Both the position numbers and the translations under genes were made by a program. DNA of 64,000 bases. It comes from Gemmatimonas sp. UBA7669. Lineage in GTDB: Bacteria; Gemmatimonadota; Gemmatimonadetes; Gemmatimonadales; Gemmatimonadaceae. The DNA lies in contig NZ_DLHL01000027.1 in NCBI RefSeq assembly GCF_002483225.1, positions 62,001-126,000 on the forward strand. Direction: 5' to 3'. Below are positions 14,424 through 23,296 of the stretch, one piece after another. Each line of letters starts with the position of its first letter. The stretch's first letter is position 1. The notes under the pieces are model-generated. The model was not told the origin of the DNA and searched no databases. It saw nothing but the letters and a program-made list of their open reading frames with translations.

Positions 14424-15989
14424 TCAGACCATCTCTTCGGCTTTGCGCTGACGCGCCAGCTTGACGAGGTGTCGCTTGTAGTGCTCGCGGAACTCCGGAC
14501 GGTCCTCGGGCACTTCGCTCCAGACGCCGGCCTTGAAGCCCTGACCGGTGTCGCCGAAGAACTCGCGCATCTCGTCAAAGCGTGCCTTGTTGCCGATGGC
14601 CGCGTTGACCACCTGCGCCAGTGATCCGGCACCGGCCGGGCCCATGAGTGGACGCGCCGAGATGAGGTTGGTGAAGTAGAGCGACGGGATGGTGCGCTCC
14701 TTGGCCTTCTGCACCACCGGCGTGGTTCCGATGGCGAGGTCGGGCTGGTACTCCTCCATGGCGGCCAGGTCCTGCTCGAGCGACGCCCGATACTGCACAT
14801 GCACACCGCGCTGCGCCAGCCAATCGCGGTCCGCTTCGCTGTACGGGGTGCGCGGGCAGGCCGTGCCCACGTAGCGCACATCGGCACCGGACTCCACCAG
14901 CAGCCGCGCCACGAGCAACTCCGAGCCCTCGTAGCCGCTGAGCGTGATGCGTCCCTTGATGGGCATCGCGCCCAGTGCGCCGCGAATGGCCGGCAGCACG
15001 CGCTGCTTGGTGGCCTCCACGAGTGCGGTGGGCACATTGGCCGCCGCGCCAATGGCCTCGAGCCAGGCCGCGGTGCCTTCGTAGCCCACGGGAGCGCTGC
15101 CCACGATGGGGCGCCCTGCGGCTTCAAACTCGCGATAGCTGGCCACGTAGAACGGATGAATGGCCGCAGCCACCACGCAGTCGAGCGCAGCATACAGCTC
15201 GCGCCATTCCCGCGTGGGGACCACCGGACCAGCCGCGAGCCCGAGCCCATCGAGCATCATGCCGATGCCCACCGGGTCGGCGGGAAACATCTCGCCGATG
15301 AGTGACACCGTGGGCTTCTGCGAGCGGCCACTGCGTGGCGCCTGCACCGGGCCCTGCTCGGCCTCCAGTCGCGCATAGCGCAGCATGGCACCGGCCAGCA
15401 CGTCCTTGGCTTCCGCATGCGTGGGCACACCAAAGCCGGGCACGTCAATGCCGATGATGCGTACGCCGTTGATTTCCTTGGGCAGGATCTGCAGCGGCAC
15501 GCCCGACGCGGTGGGCACACAGAGGTTCGTGATGACGATCGCGTCGTAGAGTGCCGGATCGGCCATCTGATACACGGCGTCGCGAATGTCTTCGAACAGC
15601 TTGCCGGTCACCAGCGACTCGGAGTTGAACGGCACATAGCCGACGGTGCGACGCGCGCCGTAGAAGTGGCTGGTGAACGTCAGGCCGTACACGCAACACG
15701 CGGAGCCACTGAGAATGGTGGCTGTGCGCCGCATGCGCAGACCCACGCGCAGCGAGCCGAACGCGGGGCACATGCTCTGCGGCTGATCGTGCGGACCTTT
15801 GGGATAGTCCTTCGCGTAGCGCTCGAGCACTTCACTCTTGCCCGCCGCCTGCGCGGCGGCGCGCATCTGATCGGCACCGGCGTGGCATCCCAAGCCGCCG
15901 GCCTGATCGCCGTCGTTCTGCATGGGCGTGGCCACGGCCGTGTCGTACTGCACTTCGTTGAGGCTGGACATCAACGGCTCCGGCGCCAT
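14424..15989 (-). CDS. bchY: Chlorophyllide a reductase subunit Y
   Basis: 521 residues. NifD/BchN-like, with cluster-ligand regions QSMCPAFGSLR, SGSACCVYGLTF and ITNLCVPTASGVPL. The start codon overlaps the bchX stop (TGATG at 15989). It pairs with BchZ in the chlorophyllide oxidoreductase complex, which converts the chlorin to a bacteriochlorin. The N-terminal ~35 residues before GGLGCHAGADQMRAA are variable. Confidence 0.97.
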   Translation of the reverse strand: MAPEPLMSSLNEVQYDTAVATPMQNDGDQAGGLGCHAGADQMRAAAQAAGKSEVLERYAKDYPKGPHDQPQSMCPAFGSLRVGLRMRRTATILSGSACCVYGLTFTSHFYGARRTVGYVPFNSESLVTGKLFEDIRDAVYQMADPALYDAIVITNLCVPTASGVPLQILPKEINGVRIIGIDVPGFGVPTHAEAKDVLAGAMLRYARLEAEQGPVQAPRSGRSQKPTVSLIGEMFPADPVGIGMMLDGLGLAAGPVVPTREWRELYAALDCVVAAAIHPFYVASYREFEAAGRPIVGSAPVGYEGTAAWLEAIGAAANVPTALVEATKQRVLPAIRGALGAMPIKGRITLSGYEGSELLVARLLVESGADVRYVGTACPRTPYSEADRDWLAQRGVHVQYRASLEQDLAAMEEYQPDLAIGTTPVVQKAKERTIPSLYFTNLISARPLMGPAGAGSLAQVVNAAIGNKARFDEMREFFGDTGQGFKAGVWSEVPEDRPEFREHYKRHLVKLARQRKAEEMV

Positions 15990-16993
15990 CAGACGCTGTC
16001 GTAGACGACTTCGAGCGAGGGCTTGGACAAGTCTTCGCGGCCCACCATGTCGAACAGCGTGGCCGGTTCCATGACGAAGTCACGACCCGTGACCTCCGCC
16101 GAGAACAGGCTGAGCAGCTGATCCTGCGACTGCGGGCGAGGACGCACCGGCGGCGCATCCGCCACGTTCTGTGCGAGCTCGGCAAACAGCGAGCCCCACT
16201 CGCCATCGGGCTTGCCGATGATTTCGTAGCTGGCACTCTTGCGGCGGATGTCGTCGTGCGCGGGAATGCTGGCCAACACCGGAATGCCGGCGTTGTTGGC
16301 AAAGGCCTGCGCTTCGCCCGTGCCGTCATCCTTGTTGATGACCATGCCCGCCACGCCGACGTTGCCGCCGAGCTTGCGGAAGTATTCCACCGCGCTGCAG
16401 ACGTTGTTGGCCACGTAGAGTGACTGCAGGTCATTGGAGCCGACGACGATGACCTTCTGGCACATGTCACGCGCGATGGGCAGGCCAAAGCCGCCGCAGA
16501 CCACGTCGCCCAGGAAGTCGAGCAGCACGAAGTCGAAGCCCCATTCGTGGAAGCCGAGCTTCTCGAGTGTTTCAAAGCCGTGAATGATGCCGCGTCCGCC
16601 GCAGCCGCGACCCACTTCGGGACCGCCAAGTTCCATGGCGTACACCCCGTCGCGCTTGAAGCAGACGTCACTGATGGACACCGCCTCACCCGCCAGCTTC
16701 TTGCGGCTGCTGGTCTCGATGATGGTGGGGCAGGCCTTGCCACCGAAGAGCAGCGAGGTGGTGTCCGACTTGGGATCGCAGCCGATGAGCAACACCTTCT
16801 TGCCCTGCTGCGCCATCATGTAGGAGAGATTGGCGAGCGTGAAGCTCTTGCCGATGCCGCCCTTGCCGTAGATGGCGATGATCTGCGTTTCCTTGGTCAC
16901 GGGGCCGGTGTGCACGGCGGCCGTGTCGTCGGATGGGGTGGCCGCTTCCTCGCGGACGTTGCGATGCAGTTGATGCAGGCCGTTGTCGATCAT
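15989..16993 (-). CDS. bchX: Chlorophyllide a reductase iron protein BchX
   Basis: 334 residues. The P-loop GKGGIGKS is at residues 43-50, followed by IGCDPKSDTTSLLFGG and cysteine motifs GRGCGGRGI and VVCGGFG for the [4Fe-4S] cluster of the dimer. SDTTSLL and GPEVGRGCGGRG distinguish it from BchL at 632-1528. It donates electrons to BchYZ with ATP hydrolysis. It overlaps bchC by 4 nt (ATGA) and bchY by 1 nt. The first ~35 residues look disordered. Confidence 0.97.
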   Translation of the reverse strand: MIDNGLHQLHRNVREEAATPSDDTAAVHTGPVTKETQIIAIYGKGGIGKSFTLANLSYMMAQQGKKVLLIGCDPKSDTTSLLFGGKACPTIIETSSRKKLAGEAVSISDVCFKRDGVYAMELGGPEVGRGCGGRGIIHGFETLEKLGFHEWGFDFVLLDFLGDVVCGGFGLPIARDMCQKVIVVGSNDLQSLYVANNVCSAVEYFRKLGGNVGVAGMVINKDDGTGEAQAFANNAGIPVLASIPAHDDIRRKSASYEIIGKPDGEWGSLFAELAQNVADAPPVRPRPQSQDQLLSLFSAEVTGRDFVMEPATLFDMVGREDLSKPSLEVVYDSV

Positions 16994-17979
16994 GCCGCTC
17001 TCCAGTCGAGAATCATCTTGACGCAGGTGGGGTCGCCGAACGCGGTGGCATACGCATCAGCGGCGCGGCTGGCCGGCTCGCGATGCGTAATGAGGCCGTC
17101 GAGATCGAGTCGCCCGGAATTGGCGAATTCGGTGATGGCGCGCAGGTCCGCCTCCTTCCACTGCGCGGCGACCCGTATGCGGGCTTCCCGCAGAAAGGCC
17201 GGCGGAAACGCAAACGACACGGGTTCGCTGTAGAACCCGCCGAGCACGATCTCTCCGCCGGGCACGAGCCGGGCAATGAGTTGATCGAGAATACCGTCGG
17301 CGCCACTCACATCGCAGATGACGCGATAGCTGGTGGTGGGGTCGTCGTCGGGATGCAGCACCTGATAGCCGCGTGCACCGCTCATGCGGACGGGATTGGT
17401 TTCCCACACCGTTGGCGGGGGCGCACCATACAGCACGCAGAGCCGCGCGATCAGTCGGCCCAGCGCACCGTGTCCGACGATGAGTTGTGGCAGACGATAG
17501 AGGTGCCGGGCCGGGTCGGGCTCGAGACAGTGATGCGCCGTGGCAGCCAATGCGAACAGGGCACCACGCTCGCCGAGGTGGTCTGCCAGACCAATCGTGC
17601 GCGCGCCAGGCACCACCACATGGGCCGCCTGTCCACCAAACAGTCCGCGGGCTTCGGTGAAGCCCTTGGAGCCCGGCACATACACGACATCACCCACTGC
17701 ACGGCCAGAGTCCGCACCGGCCTCCTGCACAATGCCCACGCCTTCGTAGCCGGGAACGAGCGGATAGCCCAGGCCGGGGAAGGGTGGCATGCGTCCGGTG
17801 AAGAGCAGTTTCTCGGTGCCCGTGCTGATGCCCGAGTACTGCATGGTCACCACAACATCAGTGGCGGTGGGGTCGACGAGGGTGAGTTCACGCAACGCGA
17901 GATGCGTGGGCGACTCGAACACCACGGCCATGGTCTGACGCGTCGATGATGCGTTGGGCGACGCATTGGGTGCGTACAT
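16990..17979 (-). CDS. bchC: 3-hydroxyethyl bacteriochlorophyllide a dehydrogenase
   Basis: 329 residues. A zinc-less medium-chain dehydrogenase-like enzyme with MQYSGISTGTEKLLFTGRMP and FPGLGYPLVPGYEGVG, hallmarks of BchC, and a Rossmann region around ELIVGHGALGRL-like sequence. It oxidises the C3 hydroxyethyl group to acetyl in bacteriochlorophyll a synthesis. The start at 17979 overlaps the crtF stop (TGATG). The homologous core begins near MAVVFESPTHL, so the first ~16 residues may be non-native. Confidence 0.95.
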   Translation of the reverse strand: MYAPNASPNASSTRQTMAVVFESPTHLALRELTLVDPTATDVVVTMQYSGISTGTEKLLFTGRMPPFPGLGYPLVPGYEGVGIVQEAGADSGRAVGDVVYVPGSKGFTEARGLFGGQAAHVVVPGARTIGLADHLGERGALFALAATAHHCLEPDPARHLYRLPQLIVGHGALGRLIARLCVLYGAPPPTVWETNPVRMSGARGYQVLHPDDDPTTSYRVICDVSGADGILDQLIARLVPGGEIVLGGFYSEPVSFAFPPAFLREARIRVAAQWKEADLRAITEFANSGRLDLDGLITHREPASRAADAYATAFGDPTCVKMILDWRAA

Positions 17980-19193
17980 CAGGCCTCCGCCACGATGAGA
18001 CCGGTCTGGATGGGAAAGCGCGTGCGCACTTCGCGACTCTTGCGGAAGCCGGCCTGCTGCAGCATGAGTTGCAATTCGCTGGCGCGTCGCGCGCGGCCCT
18101 TGCCCATGGCCAGCAGGTAGAACGAGAAGTAGGCATCACCCACGGTCTCGGCGCCACGCGCACCGGCCAGCGCTTCGGCAATGATCAAGGTGCCACCGCG
18201 GGGCAGGGTGGCGCGCACGCGCTGCAGCAGTCGCATGACTGAGGCATCGTCGTGGTCGAGCAAGACCCGCACCAGCGAGCACACGTCGGCGCCGGTGGGC
18301 AGCGGATCGGTGTGGAAGTTACCGCCGTGACAGACGCTGCGATCGCCGAAGCCGGCATTCGCCAATCGCGTGCGTGCCCGCGCGGCGACTGCCGGCAAGT
18401 CGAAGAGCTGCAGTTGCAGATGCTGGTGCCGCTCTCCCGCATGCGAAAGAAAGACCCCCTCTCCACCGCCAACGTCGAGCAGACATTCGTGCCTGGAGAG
18501 GTCGTAGGCATCGAGCACGTCGTGCGCCACTGGCGGCAGTGTTGCCGCCATGATCTCGGAGTAGGCTTCGACGCGTGTGTCGCTGATGGCCTGTGGGCTC
18601 GGCGCGTCGGCGTAGGACCAGTAGCGCGAGAGCTCGGTGCTGAAGTTGGAGCCTTGCTTCAGCAGCGACACCGGATCGGCGAGGTCGTCATAGGCCAGAC
18701 GATGATGGCGAATGAGCGCCAGCAGGCCCGTGTTGTGCACGACCGGTGCGCCGAGCGGCCCCAATGCAACCCGTCCATGGCGTCGGTTCGCCAGCAGGCG
18801 GAGCGATACGGCCGCATTGAGCAGACGTTCCGTGCTCGATGGCGAGAGACCCGTGAACTGGGCAATTTCAGCGCGGGTGCGCGCACCGTCCGCAAGGAAC
18901 TCGAAGAGGCCCAGTTCCACGCAAGCCAGCAGCGTCTGCGTATAGACGAACCCGGACACCACGTCGAAGAGTTTTCGACTTCGGTATCGCGTGACCGGCG
19001 CGGTGAGCGGAAACCTCGCGCTCCAGCGCTGAAAGGCGTTAGTGGCTACCAGCCGGTTCCATCGATCACGGACCCGCTCCCACCATGGAGCCGGCGGCAG
19101 CGCGTGGTCGACGAAACCCGTGGCGGGCAGGGGCATGGGACGGGAGGCGGGCGGAGCCGCCGTTGCCGGAATCGCCTGGTCGGGTGGGGACAC
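17979..19193 (-). CDS. crtF: CrtF-type carotenoid O-methyltransferase
   Basis: 404 residues if the GTG at 19193 is the start; an ATG at 19136 would give 385. An N-terminal winged-helix dimerisation region (LFEFLADGARTRAEIAQFTGL) is followed by a SAM-binding domain with LLDVGGGEGVFL and the C-terminal GGTLIIAEAL. CrtF methylates tertiary hydroxyls (hydroxyneurosporene and related carotenoids) in spheroidene and spirilloxanthin pathways. The actual substrate here is unknown. It leads the bchCXYZ operon as in Rhodobacter. Longer starts upstream would run through the PpsR-type boxes and are rejected. Confidence 0.85.
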   Translation of the reverse strand: MSPPDQAIPATAAPPASRPMPLPATGFVDHALPPAPWWERVRDRWNRLVATNAFQRWSARFPLTAPVTRYRSRKLFDVVSGFVYTQTLLACVELGLFEFLADGARTRAEIAQFTGLSPSSTERLLNAAVSLRLLANRRHGRVALGPLGAPVVHNTGLLALIRHHRLAYDDLADPVSLLKQGSNFSTELSRYWSYADAPSPQAISDTRVEAYSEIMAATLPPVAHDVLDAYDLSRHECLLDVGGGEGVFLSHAGERHQHLQLQLFDLPAVAARARTRLANAGFGDRSVCHGGNFHTDPLPTGADVCSLVRVLLDHDDASVMRLLQRVRATLPRGGTLIIAEALAGARGAETVGDAYFSFYLLAMGKGRARRASELQLMLQQAGFRKSREVRTRFPIQTGLIVAEA

Positions 19194-19199
19194 ATTCAG

Positions 19200-19228
19200 A
19201 CGATAGGCTCGGGACCGGAAAGTGTCAA
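19200..19228 (-). promoter_or_regulatory. Candidate crtF-bchCXYZ promoter
   Basis: On the - strand, TTGACA (19228-19223) is followed after exactly 17 nt by TATCGT (19205-19200). The -35 is identical to the sigma-70 consensus and the -10 matches 4 of 6. The -35 lies inside the first TGT-N12-ACA box. The start site would fall near 19193, so the transcript could be leaderless for the GTG there or have a ~55-nt leader for the ATG at 19136. A second TTGACA with a poor -10 lies upstream (19263-19258 and 19240-19235). Confidence 0.55.
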
Positions 19229-19240
19229 GAAACGTGTACA
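19223..19240. promoter_or_regulatory. PpsR/CrtJ-type operator, box 1
   Basis: TGT-CAAGAAACGTGT-ACA, an exact match to TGT-N12-ACA, the site bound by the redox- and light-responsive repressor PpsR/CrtJ in purple bacteria. It covers the -35 of the crtF promoter candidate. No ppsR gene is in this window. Confidence 0.7.
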
Positions 19241-19257
19241 CTTTTCGCAATTCATAG

Positions 19258-19275
19258 TGTCAACATATTGCGACA
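19258..19275. promoter_or_regulatory. PpsR/CrtJ-type operator, box 2
   Basis: TGT-CAACATATTGCG-ACA, a second exact TGT-N12-ACA match, 35 bp centre to centre from box 1. Paired sites are typical of cooperative PpsR/CrtJ binding. It overlaps the -35 of the bchI promoter candidate. Confidence 0.7.
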
Positions 19276-19296
19276 CTTTGCGCCGAACCGTAACAT
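19268..19296 (+). promoter_or_regulatory. Candidate bchI-bchD-puhE promoter
   Basis: TTGCGA (19268-19273), 17-nt spacer, TAACAT (19291-19296); each hexamer matches 4 of 6 consensus bases. The -35 shares bases with operator box 2. The predicted leader to the bchI ATG at 19385 is about 80 nt. Confidence 0.5.
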
Positions 19297-19384
19297 AGAA
19301 GGAGGGGCCGCCCGGTTCAGGGCGTCCCGCCCTTCCTCCATATATGTCCCCGGACCACCTACGGGGAATGCTCGGGACTCCCTG

Positions 19385-20428
19385 ATGCGACCAGTCTATC
19401 CGTTCAGCGCCATCGTCGGCCAGGACGAGATGAAGCTCGCCCTGCTCCTCGTCGCCACGGACCCCTCGATCGGTGGGGTGATGGTGTTCGGCGACCGCGG
19501 CACGGGCAAGAGTACCGCGGTTCGTGCGCTGGCCGGGCTTCTGCCACCCATGAAGGCGGTGCAGGGCTGCAAGTATGGCTGCGATCCGAATGCCAACGGG
19601 TCCCGCTGCGAGGAGTGTCGCGACCGATCGGCCCAGGGGCCGGCGCTGCGCAGCCATCTCGTGCCGGTGCCCATGGTGGACTTGCCGCTCGGTGCCACCG
19701 AAGACCGCGTAGTGGGGGCGTTGGATCTCGAGAAGGCCCTCACCACCGGCGAAAAGGCGTTCGAGCCCGGTCTTCTGGCCCGCGCGCACCGGGGCTTCCT
19801 GTATGTGGACGAGGTCAACCTGCTCGAGGATCATCTCGTCGATCTGCTGCTCGACGCCGCCGCCACGGGTGAGAATGTGGTGGAGCGTGAAGGCGTGAGC
19901 GTGCGGCACCCGTCGCGTTTTGTGCTGGTGGGCAGCGGCAATCCCGAAGAAGGCGAGCTGCGTCCGCAGTTGCTCGATCGCTTCGGCCTTGCGGTGGATG
20001 TGCGCACCCCGACGGCCATCGCGAGTCGGATTGAAGTGATCAAGCGACGCGATGCCTTCGATCGTGATCCCGATGCCTTCATGACACAGTGGTCGCGGGC
20101 CGACGCCAAGGTGCGTCGCAGTCTCGAAAAGGCCCGCGCGCGTCTCGACGAGCTCGAGGTTGATGACCGCATCCTCGAGCGCGCGGCCACGCTCTGCAGT
20201 GCGCTGGGCACCGACGGATTGCGTGGTGAGCTCACGCTGCTGCGCGCCACGCGCGCACTGGCCGCCTACGAAGGCGCCGCTGCGGTAACAATGGCGCACC
20301 TGCGCGCGATTGCGCCCATGGCTCTGCGGCACCGCCTGCGTCGCAACGTGCTCGATGACACCGGGTCCACGACGCGTGTGGAACGCGCGGTGGCCGAGCT
20401 GTGGCAGGATGCCGTTGCCGCGGCCTGA
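19385..20428 (+). CDS. bchI: Magnesium chelatase ATPase subunit I
   Basis: 347 residues. An AAA+ protein with YPFSAIVGQDEMKLAL at the N-terminus, Walker A GDRGTGKS (36-43), a cysteine-containing insert (CKYGCDPNANGSRCEECRDR), Walker B GFLYVDEVNLLEDHLVD and the sensor region GSGNPEEGELRPQLLDRFGL. It forms the hexameric ATPase ring that, with BchD, powers Mg2+ insertion by BchH. Longer in-frame starts upstream lie in the promoter region and were rejected. The 3' end overlaps bchD by 20 nt. Confidence 0.97.
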   Translation: MRPVYPFSAIVGQDEMKLALLLVATDPSIGGVMVFGDRGTGKSTAVRALAGLLPPMKAVQGCKYGCDPNANGSRCEECRDRSAQGPALRSHLVPVPMVDLPLGATEDRVVGALDLEKALTTGEKAFEPGLLARAHRGFLYVDEVNLLEDHLVDLLLDAAATGENVVEREGVSVRHPSRFVLVGSGNPEEGELRPQLLDRFGLAVDVRTPTAIASRIEVIKRRDAFDRDPDAFMTQWSRADAKVRRSLEKARARLDELEVDDRILERAATLCSALGTDGLRGELTLLRATRALAAYEGAAAVTMAHLRAIAPMALRHRLRRNVLDDTGSTTRVERAVAELWQDAVAAA

Positions 20429-22367
20429 ATTGCGGCCTGAATTGCGGCCTGAATTGCAGGCTGACCAGCAGCTAGTGTTGCCCACGCACCCGGCGCCGCT
20501 CGCGGCGTTGTTGTTGGCAGTGGACGCGCGCGGACTGGGCGGCCTGCTGCTCGATCATCCCGTGCATGAGTCGGCACGGCTGCTGACGGACGCGCTGCGC
20601 GCGTGGATGCCGCAATACGGTCCCGGCCCCACACCACTGCGTCGCCTGCCCGCGGGCATCTCGGCGGATCGCCTGTACGGCGGTGTGGATCTCGCGGCCA
20701 CGCTCACCACCGGTCGACTGGTGAGTGATCGCGGTGTGCTGGCTGCTGCTGATGGCGGTTTGCTCGTGGTGCCCATGGCGGAGCGCCTGGGTGTGCCGGC
20801 GCGGACCGCGCTCTGTGAAGTACTCGACCACGGTGAAGTGCTGGTGGCGCGCGATGGGGTGAACACCCGTCACGCGTCGCGCGTCTGCGTGGTGCTGCTC
20901 GATGAGTCGCACGAGGACGAGCAGGTGCATGCGGCGCTTTCTGATCGCCTGGCGTTCTGTGTGGCCATGGACGGCGACGCGCATGCACTGCTCACGCAAC
21001 TCACCGCTCCCGCGTCGATGGCAACGCTGCGCACGCGGCTCCGCGATGCACGCGACCGTCTGGCGCGCATTTCCATGGACGATGCCTGGGCTGCGGAGCT
21101 CTGCACCACCGCTGCCGCCTGCGGCGTGGACTCGGTGCGAGCCAGTCTCTTCGCCGTGCGCTGTGCCCGCGCCCATGCGGCGCTGCATGGGCGACTGATG
21201 GTGACCGCCGAAGATGCCCAGGTTGCGGCGGCACTGGTGCTGGCACCTCGTGCCACACGGGTGCCCACGGCACCGCCGCCTGAAGCCGACGAGACCACCG
21301 CACCGCCTGAGCGCGACGCGTCACCACCCGATGCCTCGCCGTCTGACGCGCCGCCGCCGGAACCGCCGCGTGCGGACCAGACGGCGTCACACGATGAAGA
21401 GCAGGGCGCCCAGCAGGAACCTGCGCCCGAGGCGCTGCCGGCCGATTTGCTGCGGGCTGCCGTGGAAGCGGCTCTGCCCCCCGGGATGCTGCAGGCCTTG
21501 CTCGGACAGCAGAACCACGCGGGCACCGTGAGTGGTCGTGTCGGTGAGACGACCGCCAATCTGCTGCGCGGCATTCCGCGCGGTGCGCGTGGCGGCCTGC
21601 CGCGCGGCGGGGCGCGATTGCATCTGCTGGAGACGCTGCGAGCCGCTGCGCCCTGGCAGCGTGCGCGGCTCAAGGAGCGTTCGCTCGCGCGCACGTCGTC
21701 GGGGCAGGCCTCCGCACGCACGCCGCGTCTCAAGATTCGCCGGGAAGACTTCCGTGTCCGTCAGTTCCTCGAGCGCACCGGAACGACGGTGCTGTTTGCC
21801 GTGGACGCGTCCGGTTCGTCGGCGGTGCATCGTCTGGCGGAAGCCAAGGGCGCCGTGGAATTGTTGCTGGCCGAGAGCTATGCGCGGCGTGATCGCGTGA
21901 GCTTGCTGGCGTTTCGTGGCACCGGAACCGAAGTGCTGCTTCCGCCCACGCGCGCACTGGCGCGGGCGCGTCGCGTGCTGGCAGCACTGCCCGGCGGGGG
22001 CGGAACGCCCATGGCGACAGCCATCGACGCCGTGATAGGGCAGGGCCTGCAGATTCGTCGCAGTGGGAGCAGTCCGCTCATTGTCTTTCTCACAGATGGT
22101 CGGGCCAACATCGCGCGCGACGGCATGGCCGGTCGGGCGCGTGCCGAGCAGGATGCGCTGGCGGCTGCGGCGCAGTTGGCGGCGCAGCGTCTGCCGGTGC
22201 TGTTCGTCGATACCTCGCCGCGCGGCGAGCCCATGGCGCGTCGCCTCGCGGAGGCCATGCGCGCGCGCTATGTCCCGCTGCCGGTGAGCAACAGTGAGGC
22301 GCTGGGCATGCTGGTGAAGCAGACCAAACAGTTGTCGGCGGCCGGCAGTGGAGCGCGGACGTCGTGA
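20409..22367 (+). CDS. bchD: Magnesium chelatase subunit D
   Basis: 652 residues. A degenerate AAA+ domain (no intact Walker A) spans about residues 25-280, followed by an acidic/proline-rich linker and a C-terminal von Willebrand A domain with MIDAS motif DASGSS and the later TDGRAN. BchD bridges the BchI ring and BchH. The ATG at 20409 lies within the bchI 3' end. Residues 5-16 come from a 12-bp tandem repeat (RPEL three times) that straddles the bchI stop. The stop overlaps the puhE start (GTGA). Confidence 0.95.
   Translation: MPLPRPELRPELRPELQADQQLVLPTHPAPLAALLLAVDARGLGGLLLDHPVHESARLLTDALRAWMPQYGPGPTPLRRLPAGISADRLYGGVDLAATLTTGRLVSDRGVLAAADGGLLVVPMAERLGVPARTALCEVLDHGEVLVARDGVNTRHASRVCVVLLDESHEDEQVHAALSDRLAFCVAMDGDAHALLTQLTAPASMATLRTRLRDARDRLARISMDDAWAAELCTTAAACGVDSVRASLFAVRCARAHAALHGRLMVTAEDAQVAAALVLAPRATRVPTAPPPEADETTAPPERDASPPDASPSDAPPPEPPRADQTASHDEEQGAQQEPAPEALPADLLRAAVEAALPPGMLQALLGQQNHAGTVSGRVGETTANLLRGIPRGARGGLPRGGARLHLLETLRAAAPWQRARLKERSLARTSSGQASARTPRLKIRREDFRVRQFLERTGTTVLFAVDASGSSAVHRLAEAKGAVELLLAESYARRDRVSLLAFRGTGTEVLLPPTRALARARRVLAALPGGGGTPMATAIDAVIGQGLQIRRSGSSPLIVFLTDGRANIARDGMAGRARAEQDALAAAAQLAAQRLPVLFVDTSPRGEPMARRLAEAMRARYVPLPVSNSEALGMLVKQTKQLSAAGSGARTS
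20421..20456 (+). repeat. 12-bp tandem repeat over the bchI stop / bchD start
   Basis: CGGCCTGAATTG occurs three times in perfect tandem. The first copy contains the bchI TGA; all three are in frame in bchD and encode repeated R-P-E-L. A diverged fourth unit (CAGGCTGACCAG) follows. Confidence 0.9.
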
Positions 22368-23296
22368 GCCCGCCGCACGAGCTCCGCGTCGCACTCGATA
22401 CCAACACGGCCTCCGCTCCGTCAGCCAGTGCCGTGAACTGGCGTTCGCCGCGGCGTGCGCGCTGGCATGCGTTGCTGCGTGCGCGCCAAACGGCCACGCT
22501 CGATACCACGGACATTGCCACCCGCGAGACGACGCTGCGTGTGGCGCTGCGCTCGTTCTTCGTGGTGGTGGCGTTCTGGTGGAGCGCGACCGGTGCGATC
22601 TTTGCGCTCGAGCGCACCCTCGCCACGCGGTCTCTGGGGCTGGCGCTGGCGACGGTGCTGGCCCTCTGGGGCGTATCGCTCATGCTGCTCGAACGCGACC
22701 GCGAAACGCCGTCCGCGGCACGTCGCAGTTTTCTGGGTGGTGCCTTTCTCTGGACCTGGGTGCAGGTCTTGTTTTACGGCGGGTGGCTTATCGGCCCCGA
22801 AGCGCTGCGCGCGGCCGTGCCCGCGCAGGCCCCGTCTTTCGGCTTTGCCCTGCAGGCCATCGGCGCCATGTTCTGGTATCAGTTGGCCATGCTGGCCGTT
22901 CTGGCTGTGGGCGCCATGCTGGTGCGAGGTCGCGTGAATCGTGTGGGGGCATGGACGCTGATGCTGTTCTGGGTGGTCCATCAGCTCGCGAGCATCAACA
23001 TCTTCGTCGGCGTGGAGAATCCGGGGCGCGGCTTCTTCCCCGAGGCGCTGGTGTTTCTCGAGAGCTACTTCGGACCGCAGCGCAACAGCCTGTTCCTGCT
23101 GCTGTCGCTGGCCGCCGTATTGTGCTTCACGCTTGGCGTGGCGCTCCATGCCCTGCGCGGGCGCACCCCAGCGCTGCGCCAGAGCATGATGCTGCTCACG
23201 GTCATTGGCGCCCTGTCGGTGCTGGAGTTGGCGGTGCTGGGGGCGCCCATCAACATGCCGCTCTGGGAAGCCTTCCTCGCGGTGCGCGGCTACTGA
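22364..23296 (+). CDS. puhE: Photosynthetic complex assembly protein PuhE (DUF3623 family)
   Basis: 310 residues with about seven to eight hydrophobic helices (first near residue 65: FFVVVAFWWSATGAIFALER). FWWSATG, the NIFVGVENPGRGFFPE loop and FLESYFGP resemble PuhE, an integral membrane protein linked to reaction-centre assembly and, in Rhodobacter, bacteriochlorophyll supply. The GTG start overlaps the bchD stop. The first ~55 residues are polar and variable, so a later start is possible. In many purple bacteria puhE sits by acsF or puhC; here it follows bchD. Confidence 0.82.
   Translation: MSPPHELRVALDTNTASAPSASAVNWRSPRRARWHALLRARQTATLDTTDIATRETTLRVALRSFFVVVAFWWSATGAIFALERTLATRSLGLALATVLALWGVSLMLLERDRETPSAARRSFLGGAFLWTWVQVLFYGGWLIGPEALRAAVPAQAPSFGFALQAIGAMFWYQLAMLAVLAVGAMLVRGRVNRVGAWTLMLFWVVHQLASINIFVGVENPGRGFFPEALVFLESYFGPQRNSLFLLLSLAAVLCFTLGVALHALRGRTPALRQSMMLLTVIGALSVLELAVLGAPINMPLWEAFLAVRGY

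Noticed and set aside
12867..14624. Long open frame (585 codons) on the + strand opposite bchZ
   Set aside because: It is antisense to a clear bchZ, its composition is His/Arg/Gln-rich as expected from reversed GC-rich codons, and it matches no family.
19194..19250. Upstream TTG start for crtF
   Set aside because: It would place coding sequence over the TGT-N12-ACA boxes and promoter candidates and adds no conserved residues.
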